Assembly: GCA_902519455.1 (NCBI GenBank)
Contig: CABYJT010000004.1
Coordinates: forward strand, 1-39,619
From: an uncultured Pelagibacteraceae bacterium
Lineage (GTDB): Bacteria > Pseudomonadota > Alphaproteobacteria > Pelagibacterales > Pelagibacteraceae
Reading direction: 5' to 3'
Length of the DNA stretch: 39,619 bases
The position numbers and the translations under genes are program-made. The notes under the pieces are model-generated. The model saw only the letters and a program-made list of their open reading frames with translations, did not search any database and was not told the DNA's origin. This document shows, in pieces, positions 26,864-36,734 of this stretch (position 1 is the stretch's first letter; each line of letters opens with the position of its first letter).

Positions 26864-27853
26864 TTAAGAATATCTTTCAATTAGTTTTTTCAGATGTTTG
26901 TCTGTAACACCACAGCACCCGCCAATAATTTGAGTTTGGTTATCAATTAACTTTTCACATTCATTAGCAAATTCTTCTTCTGTAGAAGTCACGATAGCTT
27001 TATGGGACTTTGTATCAAACTTATGTATCTCAGGATAGAACATCATCGGACCATTCCAATTATTTTTAATTACACTCAATCCTTCAAATGCATCTACGAA
27101 CCAGGTATGCATGATACCATAAACATCTCCTCCCATATTTGTAAGGGATTTTACGATATCATTTAATAGTACAATTTTATCGTCAGGAATAAATTTTGGT
27201 TGCTCTTTATATTTGGTTTCATCGTAAATTAACGAATTTTCTTTTTCCGCACTAAAATTTCTGCCAATAACACTATTATCAAATTTGCTTATACAAGAAC
27301 TTAATCCAACCCAAACTGGTAATTCAGTTTCTAAGGCAGCATTCAATAAAATTTTTGAATGATCAACATCAAGTAACATTTCTAAAATTAAAACATCTGA
27401 CCCTTCCTCTTTAAGAATTTTTGCAGCTTCTTTATAATTTTGTTCCTCCTGTTTAAAAGAAGGTATGTACTTAGGATTTGGCACAAATTCATTTTCCTTT
27501 AATGAAAAAAAATTTGATAAACTTCCAGCAACCCCAATTTTACTTTCCTTACCTTTATTTTTAATTGCTTGTCTGGATAATTTTAATGATTGAATAATAA
27601 ATTCTTTAACTTCAGCTCCACGATTTATACTTTCAAGATTATGTCTGGTTGAACTAAAAGTATTTGCAGTAATTAGATCACAACCAGCATCAATAAACTT
27701 TTCATGAACCTTAATTACTATTTCTGGAGATGATATTGAGGCTAAGGCAGAAAAAGCAGGAGACATTTCACCTCCCAATTTTGCAATTTCAGAACCGTTT
27801 CCACCGTCTAAGAATATTTTTGAATTTGATTTTAACTTTTCTTTAAAAAGCAT
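26864..27853 (-). CDS. Homocysteine S-methyltransferase family protein, copy 2 (divergent)
   Basis: 329 aa with FLDGGNGSEIAKLGGEM, AGCDLITANTFSSTRHN, IIGGCCGVTDKHL. The upstream zinc-ligand position reads GIMHTWF. Confidence 0.87.
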   Translation of the reverse strand: MLFKEKLKSNSKIFLDGGNGSEIAKLGGEMSPAFSALASISSPEIVIKVHEKFIDAGCDLITANTFSSTRHNLESINRGAEVKEFIIQSLKLSRQAIKNKGKESKIGVAGSLSNFFSLKENEFVPNPKYIPSFKQEEQNYKEAAKILKEEGSDVLILEMLLDVDHSKILLNAALETELPVWVGLSSCISKFDNSVIGRNFSAEKENSLIYDETKYKEQPKFIPDDKIVLLNDIVKSLTNMGGDVYGIMHTWFVDAFEGLSVIKNNWNGPMMFYPEIHKFDTKSHKAIVTSTEEEFANECEKLIDNQTQIIGGCCGVTDKHLKKLIERYS

Positions 27854-28747
27854 TTATTTTTCGTCTTTTGGTGCAAGCACCACGGCTAATACTCCTCCTA
27901 ATACAATCATTGTACTTCCAACAACTTCTCGCCAACCAAATGTTTCGTCTGTTAAAATACCAGCAGAAATAACTCCAACAACTACTTCGCTTAAATATAA
28001 TATAGCACAAAGACCTGCTCCTAATACTGAGGGTGACCACATGATAACTACCCCTGTTGGAATAAAATAAAATACTGAAATAAGAACTAAAAAAGTAAAC
28101 ATTGATGTGAAAGCTTCAATAGGTGGCATAGGTCCTAGATAATCTTTTAAAATAAAGCCTGCAAAAATATTAAATATAGTTCCATAAACAAAAAATGAAA
28201 ATATTACAGGAAAAACACCATCTGTTTTTGTAATTTCTAAACGTACTAGGCCAGCTCCAAAAAGTACACCTCCGACCAGTGCCAACAAATCACCTGCATT
28301 TTGTGGTAATGGTATAATATTAGATTGACTGAATACAACCCACAAACCTCCAAGTGCTAAACTTAGCGTTAAAACCCTTTCTAAACCGGGTCTTTTCTTT
28401 AAAAAATATATTTCAAATATGGTTGTCCAGATAGGTATCATGTAAAACATGATCAATGCTCGAACAACATCTGTTAATAAAAAACTTAAAGCGTAACATA
28501 TAAAACCACTACCAGTTAAAAAACCAACAAAGGGAATTTCTAATCCTGATGTTCGACCTTTAAATTTTCTCCATAAAGAGAAGGGTGTAAGCAATATAAT
28601 ACCAATCATCATTTGAGAAATAGTTCCCCAACCTCCAGTAAGACCACCATCCTCTAAAATTCTTTGAGGAAGCCAATAAACTCCCCATGATCCAGCAGCT
28701 ATGGCTAATGCAAAAGCTATTTTAAAGTGATGTTTGTGTCTGACCAT
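27854..28747 (-). CDS. EamA-family (DMT superfamily) transporter
   Basis: 297 aa with about 10 TM segments; GSWGVYWLPQRILEDGGLTGGWGTISQMMIG. Confidence 0.88.
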   Translation of the reverse strand: MVRHKHHFKIAFALAIAAGSWGVYWLPQRILEDGGLTGGWGTISQMMIGIILLTPFSLWRKFKGRTSGLEIPFVGFLTGSGFICYALSFLLTDVVRALIMFYMIPIWTTIFEIYFLKKRPGLERVLTLSLALGGLWVVFSQSNIIPLPQNAGDLLALVGGVLFGAGLVRLEITKTDGVFPVIFSFFVYGTIFNIFAGFILKDYLGPMPPIEAFTSMFTFLVLISVFYFIPTGVVIMWSPSVLGAGLCAILYLSEVVVGVISAGILTDETFGWREVVGSTMIVLGGVLAVVLAPKDEK

Positions 28748-30165
28748 TAATTTAGATTTGGTTTATGGTTTGAAAAATTAAAAATTTCCTCATATTTTTT
28801 TGCAAAAGACATCACTTTTAAATCTTCTTTTTGCTTAGCTATAATTTGTATGCCAATTGGAAATCCATCTTTATTAAACCCAATAGGTAATGAAATCGAT
28901 GGTAAGTAAAAAAGACTAGCAAATATATGGATTTCGATCCATCTATGGTAAGTATCCATTGGTTGATCATTAATTTTTTCAGGGTGTCTTAAATTTTTGT
29001 CAAAAGGGAATGTTTGTTGAGATGGTAAAGCCAAAAAATCAAAACTCCCGAATAAATTATTTACATCATTTGATAGTTCAATTCTTGAACTAAGAGCAAA
29101 TTTAACATCTTCCTCTGTGAGCTTAATGCCTTTATTGTATTCCCATATCGCCTGTGGTGTCATTTGATTAATTTCCTTAATGTTCATTGTAATAATATCT
29201 TCATAAATACTTTTAGCCCTTAATGTTCCCCAGCAAGTCCATAATTTATGAGCATCTATTTTTGGTTTTAAGTATTCAATTATAACTTTATTTTTTTGAA
29301 GACTATTTAATAGTTTATTACTCATTTCAACTAACTCAGGATCATATTGATAATTACTATTCATATCAGATAACCATCCTATCTTTATATTTGAAAATTC
29401 TTGATCACTTATGTTGGTATCTTTAAATGAGTTTGTTAAACTAAAAGAGATTGGATCCTCTTTGTGTTCTCCAGCAATTACATCTAAAAGAATAGCCATA
29501 TCATCTGGTGTTCTTGCAAGGCATCCTGGAGTTGAGATAATTGGGAGATTTTTTTTTTTATCATTTGTTCGATAGTCAGGCAAAAGTCCTGGTGTTGGTC
29601 TAAAACCATATACATTTGCATAGGCTGCAGGAGTTCTGCAAGAACCCATCATATCTGTTCCATCTGCAAATGGTAGTAACTCAGCCGCAACGGCGACACC
29701 TGCTCCACCACTCGATCCTCCTGATGATTGAGTATTACCATAAATATTTGGTGTAATTCCAAATAGTCTATTTGCTGTATGTGCACCTACGCCTAGTTCT
29801 GCAGTATTAGTTTTGCCTATCATGATGCCACCAGCATCTAATTGACGATCAACAATAATAGAATTTTTTTTTGGGAAATAATCTTTATATCCTGGAAAAC
29901 CATAAGTAGTTGGAAAGTCCACTACATCTAATAAATCTTTTGATGCCAAAGGAAGACCAAACAATGGTTTACTTTTATCAAAGTGTCTATCTTTATCATT
30001 AGCCTCATTTAGTATTTGTTCTTCATCTTTAATTGAGACAATGGCGTTTAGAGAAGGGTTATATTTTTTAATTCTTTCTAAGTAAAAGTTAACAACTTCT
30101 CTTACTGAAATCTCTTTTTTATTAATTAAAGAGATAATTTCTTTAATTGATCTATTTTCAAGCAT
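28747..30165 (-). CDS. Amidase signature family protein
   Basis: 472 aa with PLFGLPLASKDLLDV (Lys), NTQSSGGSSGGAGVAVAAELLPFADGTDMMGSCRTPAAYANVYGFRPT (Ser-cisSer). Confidence 0.94.
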   Translation of the reverse strand: MLENRSIKEIISLINKKEISVREVVNFYLERIKKYNPSLNAIVSIKDEEQILNEANDKDRHFDKSKPLFGLPLASKDLLDVVDFPTTYGFPGYKDYFPKKNSIIVDRQLDAGGIMIGKTNTAELGVGAHTANRLFGITPNIYGNTQSSGGSSGGAGVAVAAELLPFADGTDMMGSCRTPAAYANVYGFRPTPGLLPDYRTNDKKKNLPIISTPGCLARTPDDMAILLDVIAGEHKEDPISFSLTNSFKDTNISDQEFSNIKIGWLSDMNSNYQYDPELVEMSNKLLNSLQKNKVIIEYLKPKIDAHKLWTCWGTLRAKSIYEDIITMNIKEINQMTPQAIWEYNKGIKLTEEDVKFALSSRIELSNDVNNLFGSFDFLALPSQQTFPFDKNLRHPEKINDQPMDTYHRWIEIHIFASLFYLPSISLPIGFNKDGFPIGIQIIAKQKEDLKVMSFAKKYEEIFNFSNHKPNLN

Positions 30166-30177
30166 TAGAATTTACTA

Positions 30178-31368
30178 TTACCGAGCTTTTTTTATAGATG
30201 CTAGAGTAATTTCCTTTATTTCTTCTAAAGTTGCTTTTCTAGGATTTTGTCCAAAGGCTTGATCCTTCATTGATTTTTCAGCTATTCTATCAACACAATC
30301 TTCAGGTACACCAATTTCACTTAAACTTTTTGGAATTTTAATTCTATCAAGAATGTTTTCAATGTTTGATATAAATGCATCTACAGAATGATCTTTAAAT
30401 TGCATAGCCTCTGACATTCTTTTAACTTTTTCTTCCATACCTGGTAGATTATATTTTAAAACTACAGGTAATATTATTGCATTCGTTAGTCCGTGATGAG
30501 TATTGTATTCGGCTCCAACCATATGAGCAATAGCATGTACTAATCCTAAACCTTTTAAAAAAGAAATTCCTGCTAAACAAGATCCAACATGCATTCCACC
30601 TCTTGCAACTATATTGCTAGGATCTTCTACAGCTGTGACTAAAGATTTTGATATCAAAGATAAACCTTCTAACGCTGCACCATCACACATTGGATTGAAA
30701 CCAGGAACACAATAACCCTCTATACCATGGATTAAAGCATCTGCACCAGTCCACGCGGTTAGATTTGCTGGCAATCCAATTGTAAGTTCTGGATCTAACA
30801 ATGCTAAGGAAGGTCTAACATCTGGATGCCACATACAAAATTTCATGCCTTCTTTTAAATAAGTAACCATAGCTGAAATTTCTGTTTCAGCTCCAGTTCC
30901 AGCAGTTGTTGGAATAGTTATAATTTTTGGAAAAGGATTATCCTTGCTAATTTTAGGTGGAGTTAATTCAAACTCAAAATCTCTTAATGGAACGTCATTG
31001 TTTGCTGTGAGGCAAATTAATTTGCCTCCATCCATAGCACTACCTCCGCCAATTGCAATTATAGCGTCATGGTTACCATCATTAAATTTACTAACACCAT
31101 TTGAAACTTCATCTTCTCGCGGATTTGGAGATATATCAAAAAATAAATCTGATTTTATATTTGAGCTATTTAGATAGCTTTGTAAATTTATTACAAATGG
31201 TAATTTTGGGCTTCCTTTATCTGTAACTATTAAAGGATTTTTAATATCTAAATTATTACAGATACTTCCTATTTCTTTTAATCTACCAGGACCATAAGCA
31301 ATGTTAGTAGGAAACGTCCAATCTTGATTGGATAGAATATCAGTTTCATTAAGTTTAAAACTTTGCAT
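30178..31368 (-). CDS. Iron-containing alcohol dehydrogenase
   Basis: 396 aa with AIGGGSAMDGGKLI, IPTTAGTGAETEISAM, and GLGLVHAIAHMVGAEYNTHHGLTNAIILP. Confidence 0.95.
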   Translation of the reverse strand: MQSFKLNETDILSNQDWTFPTNIAYGPGRLKEIGSICNNLDIKNPLIVTDKGSPKLPFVINLQSYLNSSNIKSDLFFDISPNPREDEVSNGVSKFNDGNHDAIIAIGGGSAMDGGKLICLTANNDVPLRDFEFELTPPKISKDNPFPKIITIPTTAGTGAETEISAMVTYLKEGMKFCMWHPDVRPSLALLDPELTIGLPANLTAWTGADALIHGIEGYCVPGFNPMCDGAALEGLSLISKSLVTAVEDPSNIVARGGMHVGSCLAGISFLKGLGLVHAIAHMVGAEYNTHHGLTNAIILPVVLKYNLPGMEEKVKRMSEAMQFKDHSVDAFISNIENILDRIKIPKSLSEIGVPEDCVDRIAEKSMKDQAFGQNPRKATLEEIKEITLASIKKAR

Positions 31369-31404
31369 ATCCTAGATAAAGTATACAATTTTAAAAAATT
31401 ATAA

Positions 31405-32337
31405 ATGAATATTTCGTCCGAAAAAACAGATTTAAAAAATACTTATCTGGCAATAGTTACAATGCTCTTAGCAATTCTATGCGTAGACATGTATATGGTT
31501 GTAATTAAGTTTTTAGGAGATGAGTATTCGGTAATTCAGCTTGCTGTTTTTAGAAATATTGCAGGTGTTATTCCTCTTTTTGTTCTAATTCTATTTACAA
31601 GAGAGTATTTCTCAATTTTCAAAAATTTAAACAACAAATTTATAATTTTAAGCTTTTTAAGAGGACTTGCTTTCTTGTCTATGAATATCTTCATATTTAT
31701 TTCAGTAATTAACCTTGAATTTGCAACTGCAATGGTTCTTACATTTTCGTCACCATTTTTCATAGTAATTTTATCAATAATTTTTTTAAATGATAAAGTG
31801 GGTATTTATAGATGGTCAGCAATATTTATTGGATTTTTTGGAGTTGTTTTAATTGTTCAGCCAGGAAGCGACATATTTAGTTTTTATTCAATATTTCCAA
31901 TATTAACTGCAATTGCTTGGGCTTTTACAGTTATAATTTTAAAATTTATACCAAATGGGCACTCAACGGCAAAAATACAACTTTATACTTTAATCTTTAA
32001 TGTAATTGGTGGAATAATATTATTTTTAGCAACCACTGGACATACAGATATTAAAAGTACTCAAGACTTTCTGTTAATGGTATTGACTGGAATACTAGGA
32101 GGGACTGCTGCAATACTTTTTATTTATGCTTATAGATTAATTTCTGCAAGCAAGATGGCATCTTTTGAATATTTTGGTATCCCATCATCTTTTGTTTTAG
32201 GTTGGTGGTTTTTTAATGAGGCGCCTTGGGAACAATTATTTCCTGGAGTTTTTGTGATTGTGTTTGCAGGAATGATAATTATTTGGAGAGATAAGGTTAA
32301 ACAAAAAAGTACTAAGGTAAGTAGAGAGATTAATTAG
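31405..32337 (+). CDS. EamA-family (DMT superfamily) transporter
   Basis: 310 aa with about 10 TM segments; FLRGLAFLSMNIFIFISVINLEFATAMVLTFSSPFFIVILSIIFL. Confidence 0.9.
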   Translation: MNISSEKTDLKNTYLAIVTMLLAILCVDMYMVVIKFLGDEYSVIQLAVFRNIAGVIPLFVLILFTREYFSIFKNLNNKFIILSFLRGLAFLSMNIFIFISVINLEFATAMVLTFSSPFFIVILSIIFLNDKVGIYRWSAIFIGFFGVVLIVQPGSDIFSFYSIFPILTAIAWAFTVIILKFIPNGHSTAKIQLYTLIFNVIGGIILFLATTGHTDIKSTQDFLLMVLTGILGGTAAILFIYAYRLISASKMASFEYFGIPSSFVLGWWFFNEAPWEQLFPGVFVIVFAGMIIIWRDKVKQKSTKVSREIN

Positions 32338-33376
32338 CAGACTTCATTGACTTCATAACTATTGCTCTATCAATTTCACCAATCAATTTTCCTGTATCTG
32401 TATCTACGACTGGAAATTTCTGATCTGTATCAACTAGTTTATCAATCAATGTCTCAATTTTTGAATCATGTGGAATATTATTAGATCCATCTTCAAACAA
32501 TTTTTTTGTATCATCACAACAATCTTCTCTCATTACCTTGCTTGCACTTAATACTTTATATTTTGGAACATCTTCACAGAAATCTTTTACATATTGATCT
32601 TTAGGATTTGCAACAATTTCCTCTGGAGTACCAACTTGTGAAACCTCTCCATCTTTCATAATAGCAATATGATCTCCCATCTTTATGGCTTCTAAGAAAT
32701 CGTGCGTAATAAAAACCATTGTCTTTTGAAGTTTTTCTTGAATTTTTAACAATTCATCCTGCATTTCTCTTCTAATTAGTGGGTCAAGTGCAGAAAAAGG
32801 TTCATCAAAAATTAAGATTTCTGGATCAACTGCAAGTGCCCTTGCTAGTCCAACTCTTTGTTGCATACCACCAGAAAGTTCTCTTGGATAATTATTGTGC
32901 CAACCTTCCAAGCCTACCATTTTTAAAACCTCCATTGACTTTTCTATTCGATCATTTTTTTTGTTACCTCTAATCTCTAGTCCATAACCAATATTTTCAA
33001 CTACTGTTCTATGTGGGAATAATCCAAAGTGTTGAAAAACCATACTCATTTTATTTCTTCTTAAATCTAAAAGGTCTCTTCCATTCATTTTTGTTACATC
33101 AACATCATCCATTTTAACTGTACCAGAAGTTGGTTCAATTAATCGTGAAATACATCTAACTAAAGTTGATTTTCCACTTCCAGATAAACCCATTACAACA
33201 AATGTTTCACCTTTCTCAATTGAAAAGCTTACATCTTTAACGGCAACGACATGTCCAGTTTTTTCTTGAACTTCTTTTATTGATAAATTTTTATCTAAAT
33301 CTTTAATAATTCTTTTTTCGTCTGGGCCAAATAATTTCCAAACATTAGTACAAGTTATTTTTGCTTGATTGCTCAT
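32330..33376 (-). CDS. proV: Glycine betaine/proline-type ABC transporter ATP-binding protein (ProV/OpuAA)
   Basis: 348 aa with [65 protein letters not shown], and [43 protein letters not shown]-like C-terminal tail. Confidence 0.94.
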   Translation of the reverse strand: MSNQAKITCTNVWKLFGPDEKRIIKDLDKNLSIKEVQEKTGHVVAVKDVSFSIEKGETFVVMGLSGSGKSTLVRCISRLIEPTSGTVKMDDVDVTKMNGRDLLDLRRNKMSMVFQHFGLFPHRTVVENIGYGLEIRGNKKNDRIEKSMEVLKMVGLEGWHNNYPRELSGGMQQRVGLARALAVDPEILIFDEPFSALDPLIRREMQDELLKIQEKLQKTMVFITHDFLEAIKMGDHIAIMKDGEVSQVGTPEEIVANPKDQYVKDFCEDVPKYKVLSASKVMREDCCDDTKKLFEDGSNNIPHDSKIETLIDKLVDTDQKFPVVDTDTGKLIGEIDRAIVMKSMKSAN

Positions 33377-33457
33377 ATTTTGTTATTTTAATAACATAAA
33401 AATAGACAATATTTTCCTTTAAAAGTAAAATTATTTATTTTAAAATTTTAAATAATT

Positions 33458-35575
33458 ATGTCATCTGAAGTCTCAAGTATTCAAGGTAAATCAACTTCAT
33501 CTAAAAATATAATTACATATTCTTTAGTTCTATTAACTTTTTTAGTTGCTTTATGGTTATCCTTTCAAAGTGAGGGTCCATCAAAAATGCCAAAGGTAGT
33601 AACTGATCAATTTACATTTACTGCATGGGTTAATGAAGGTGAAGATTATTTAAAAAAAAATTATAGATGGATTACGAAAATAATAGCTAGTTACATTAAA
33701 AATATTTATTATTTTGTTGAAGACTTTCTTCTCGACTCTCCTTGGCTTTTAATTGCGGCATTAATATTTTTACCTTGTTTAATTGCAGGTGGCTTGAGAT
33801 TGGGTCTATATTCTTTATTCGTAATTTATTTTTGGGGTGCTACAGGTATGTGGGAACCATCCCTTCAAACTGTAGCATTGATGGGCTTGTCTGTATTAAT
33901 GTGTGTAGTTGTGGGTGTAACCTTGGGAGTTATGTGCTCTCAGAGTGATCGATTTGAAAATTTTATGAAACCTATTTTAGATACAATGCAGGTGATGCCA
34001 GCATTTGTTTATCTGTTTCCTGCTCTATTCTTTTTTGGTATTGGAGGAGCTCCAGCTATATTGGCCACTATGATTTATTCCATGCCTCCAATAATTAGAT
34101 TAACAAATACAGGAATTAGACAAGTTTCAGCGGAGACAATAGAGTCTGCAACTTCATTTGGTTCAAGCAAATTACAGCTTTTATTTAAAATTAAAATTCC
34201 ACTTTCATTACCAAGTATAATGATGGGAATTAACCAAGTTATTATGATGGCATTGGCACTTGTGGTTCTTGCATGTTTTATCGGAGCGGAAGGAATTGGC
34301 GGTCAAGTGTGGCAAGCAATTAGAAGACTAGACGTTGGTTGGGCGATGGAAGGTGGGCTGTGTATTCTATTTATGGCAATAATGTTTGATAGATTTAGTA
34401 TGTCTTTCAGTAAAACAGAACAATCTCTACCCTCAAATGTTCAAAAATTTTATTTACTCCCTCAATCTTGGGAAAAATATTTAATTGCTAGAGTTATAGA
34501 AAAACCTTTAGAATTTATAAGTGGATTAACTAATTTTGTCTGTATTAATTTAACAAGGTCAATTGCTTATGTATTTGAATTTTGTATTTCATTATCAAAT
34601 AAAAATACTGCAAGAGATATAAGCGAAGCTATAACAAGAAGATATTATATCATACCTTCATTTTTACTTATTCTGGCAATTTCCTTTATCGACTCTTACA
34701 TGATTAGTATAGGATCTTTTCCTGAGGAATGGAGATTGTCAATTAGGCAACCAATTTCTAATGCTGTTGACTCTTTAACGGTAAATCCTGGCTTTATAGC
34801 TTTTACTAAAGCTCTTAGAGGGTTTGTTTATCTTAAACTTTTGCGCCCGCTTGACATATTCTTAACTCATGTGCCATGGTGGTATACATTAGGTGTATTC
34901 TCTGCAATTGGGTATTTCACTGTTGGTATAAGGTTTGCAATCATCACTGCTTTATTATTATTATTTATTGGTGCTTGTGGGATATGGCCCCAATCAATGA
35001 TAACACTATCATCTGTTTTGGTTTCTGTAGCTTTGTGTTTTATAATTGGAGTACCTCTAGGAATAATCGCATCTTATAATGAGAGATTTAGAAATGTTCA
35101 AAACGTTGTATTAGATGCTATGCAGACATTACCTTACTTCTGTTATTTAATTCCCGTATTAATGTTTTTTGGAGGAGGAGTTGTTTCAGCTATATTGGCA
35201 ACAGTTATATACTCTATTCCACCTATAATAAGATTAACTTCTTTAGGTTTAACTCAAGTATCTGGAACCTATTCAGAAGTTTCGCGATCATTTGGTGGTA
35301 CGTTATTACAAACTTTAAACAAAATTAAATTTCCCTTAGCAGTTCCAAGTTTAGTGATTGGATTTAATCAAACAGTAATTATGGCTTTTGCTATGCAAAT
35401 AGTTACACCTCTAATTGGCGGAAAGGGACTAGGTTTAGAAGTATTTAATGGATTAGCCAGATCAGATACTGGGAGAGGTTTGGCCGCAGGTATAGGAATA
35501 GTATTATTAGCAATAATTATAGATAGAATATCACTTGCTTGGACAAAAAAGCAAAGAGAAGCCTTGGGTTTATAA
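33458..35575 (+). CDS. proW: Glycine betaine/proline-type ABC permease, tandem fusion of two ProW domains
   Basis: 705 aa. Two similar permease cores: ILDTMQVMPAFVYLFPALFFFGIGGAPAILATMIYSMPPIIRLTNTGIRQVS and VLDAMQTLPYFCYLIPVLMFFGGGVVSAILATVIYSIPPIIRLTSLGLTQVS. Confidence 0.93.
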   Translation: MSSEVSSIQGKSTSSKNIITYSLVLLTFLVALWLSFQSEGPSKMPKVVTDQFTFTAWVNEGEDYLKKNYRWITKIIASYIKNIYYFVEDFLLDSPWLLIAALIFLPCLIAGGLRLGLYSLFVIYFWGATGMWEPSLQTVALMGLSVLMCVVVGVTLGVMCSQSDRFENFMKPILDTMQVMPAFVYLFPALFFFGIGGAPAILATMIYSMPPIIRLTNTGIRQVSAETIESATSFGSSKLQLLFKIKIPLSLPSIMMGINQVIMMALALVVLACFIGAEGIGGQVWQAIRRLDVGWAMEGGLCILFMAIMFDRFSMSFSKTEQSLPSNVQKFYLLPQSWEKYLIARVIEKPLEFISGLTNFVCINLTRSIAYVFEFCISLSNKNTARDISEAITRRYYIIPSFLLILAISFIDSYMISIGSFPEEWRLSIRQPISNAVDSLTVNPGFIAFTKALRGFVYLKLLRPLDIFLTHVPWWYTLGVFSAIGYFTVGIRFAIITALLLLFIGACGIWPQSMITLSSVLVSVALCFIIGVPLGIIASYNERFRNVQNVVLDAMQTLPYFCYLIPVLMFFGGGVVSAILATVIYSIPPIIRLTSLGLTQVSGTYSEVSRSFGGTLLQTLNKIKFPLAVPSLVIGFNQTVIMAFAMQIVTPLIGGKGLGLEVFNGLARSDTGRGLAAGIGIVLLAIIIDRISLAWTKKQREALGL

Positions 35576-35580
35576 AATCC

Positions 35581-35600
35581 AGAAAAAGTTACATTTTTCT
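35581..35600 (+). terminator. Small AT-rich hairpin between proW and proX (weak)
   Basis: AGAAAAA (35581-35587) / TTTTTCT (35594-35600), 6-nt loop, just after the proW stop. Confidence 0.35.
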
Positions 35601-35654
35601 CAGTTTACAAACTACTAGTTTTTGTTTTAAAATGTACCTTTAATTAATTAAATG

Positions 35655-35660
35655 AGAGGA
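35655..35660 (+). promoter_or_regulatory. Shine-Dalgarno site (AGAGGA) for the ProX-like SBP
   Basis: GAGAGGAAATAAATG upstream of the ATG at 35666. Confidence 0.7.
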
Positions 35661-35665
35661 AATAA

Positions 35666-36676
35666 ATGAGATTATCAAAAACAATATCAGCTCTATTTTT
35701 ATCTTTCGTAATTTTATTTGCTAGTCTTACTCAGGCAAATGCAAAAAGATTACATGCTGCTATTGCTGACTGGACAGGTGGAATAATTACTTGTGAAGTT
35801 GCAGTAGGAATTCTTGAAAGAGAAATGGGCTACAAAGTTAAACAAACAGTATTCCCTTCAGGAACTGGATTATGGGAAGCAATTGCTGCTGGTGAACTTG
35901 ATTTTGCTTGTGAAAGCTGGCCAAGTTATGCAGAAGCAGATGATGTTATGTTTAACGAAGATTTAATTTATGATGGTAAAGTTGTAAAATCATATAAGGG
36001 AGATGGAACAGTTGATCTTTTAGGAACAACTGGAATTATCGGTATGTCTGATTACTGGATCCCAAGATATGCAGCTGAAAAATTTGGAATTAAATCTTGG
36101 AGAGATTTAAACAAACATAAAAAAGAGTTTGCTACTATTGAAACAGGTGGTAAAGGAAGATTAATTGGATGTCCTGTAGCTGGTTGGAACTGTCATGACC
36201 AAAAAAGATTAGATCTTTTAGGAATTGACTTTCAAGCAGATGAACTAGGAACAGAGGCTGCTGCTGTTGCAGAAGCTAAAGCTGCTTACATGAGAAAAGA
36301 GCCATTCTTATTATACCTATGGTCACCACACTGGTTCTTTGGTGAGTTTGATATGGTAGGAGTAGGTCTTCCTGACTACAAAACTTGTGCAGGAGATACA
36401 TTTACTGAAGCAAACAACTGGAAGACTTGTGGTACAGATGGATGGCCAGCAACTGGTTGGGATAAAGATTATACTATGAACTATGGAAATCCTGATACAT
36501 TTGCAAAACCAGAACATGCTAAAGCAAAAGCTTTTTTTGAAAGAATGAAATTAGACAACTTAGATCAAGCTAAGATGCTTGTTGAAGTTGACATCAAAAA
36601 AAGAGATGTAAAAGAAGTTGTGAATGAATGGTTAGACAACAATCCAGATAAGTGGAAAAGTTGGTTACCTAACTAA
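35666..36676 (+). CDS. proX: Glycine betaine/proline-type substrate-binding protein (ProX/OpuAC)
   Basis: 336 aa with signal peptide and RLHAAIADWTGGIITCEVAVGILEREMGYKV, GELDFACESWPSYAEAD, and EPFLLYLWSPHWFFGEFDMVGVGLPDY. Confidence 0.93.
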   Translation: MRLSKTISALFLSFVILFASLTQANAKRLHAAIADWTGGIITCEVAVGILEREMGYKVKQTVFPSGTGLWEAIAAGELDFACESWPSYAEADDVMFNEDLIYDGKVVKSYKGDGTVDLLGTTGIIGMSDYWIPRYAAEKFGIKSWRDLNKHKKEFATIETGGKGRLIGCPVAGWNCHDQKRLDLLGIDFQADELGTEAAAVAEAKAAYMRKEPFLLYLWSPHWFFGEFDMVGVGLPDYKTCAGDTFTEANNWKTCGTDGWPATGWDKDYTMNYGNPDTFAKPEHAKAKAFFERMKLDNLDQAKMLVEVDIKKRDVKEVVNEWLDNNPDKWKSWLPN

Positions 36677-36699
36677 AATTTAAACTTTAAAAAATAATT

Positions 36700-36732
36700 A
36701 AGGGCTTTGTGAAAACAGAGCCCTTTTTTTTT
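36700..36732 (+). terminator. Intrinsic terminator after proX, U-run ends 2 nt before the next ATG
   Basis: AAGGGCTTTGT / ACAGAGCCCTT (one G-U pair), loop GAAA, then a T-run up to 36732; the next gene starts at 36735. Confidence 0.9.
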
Positions 36733-36734
36733 AC

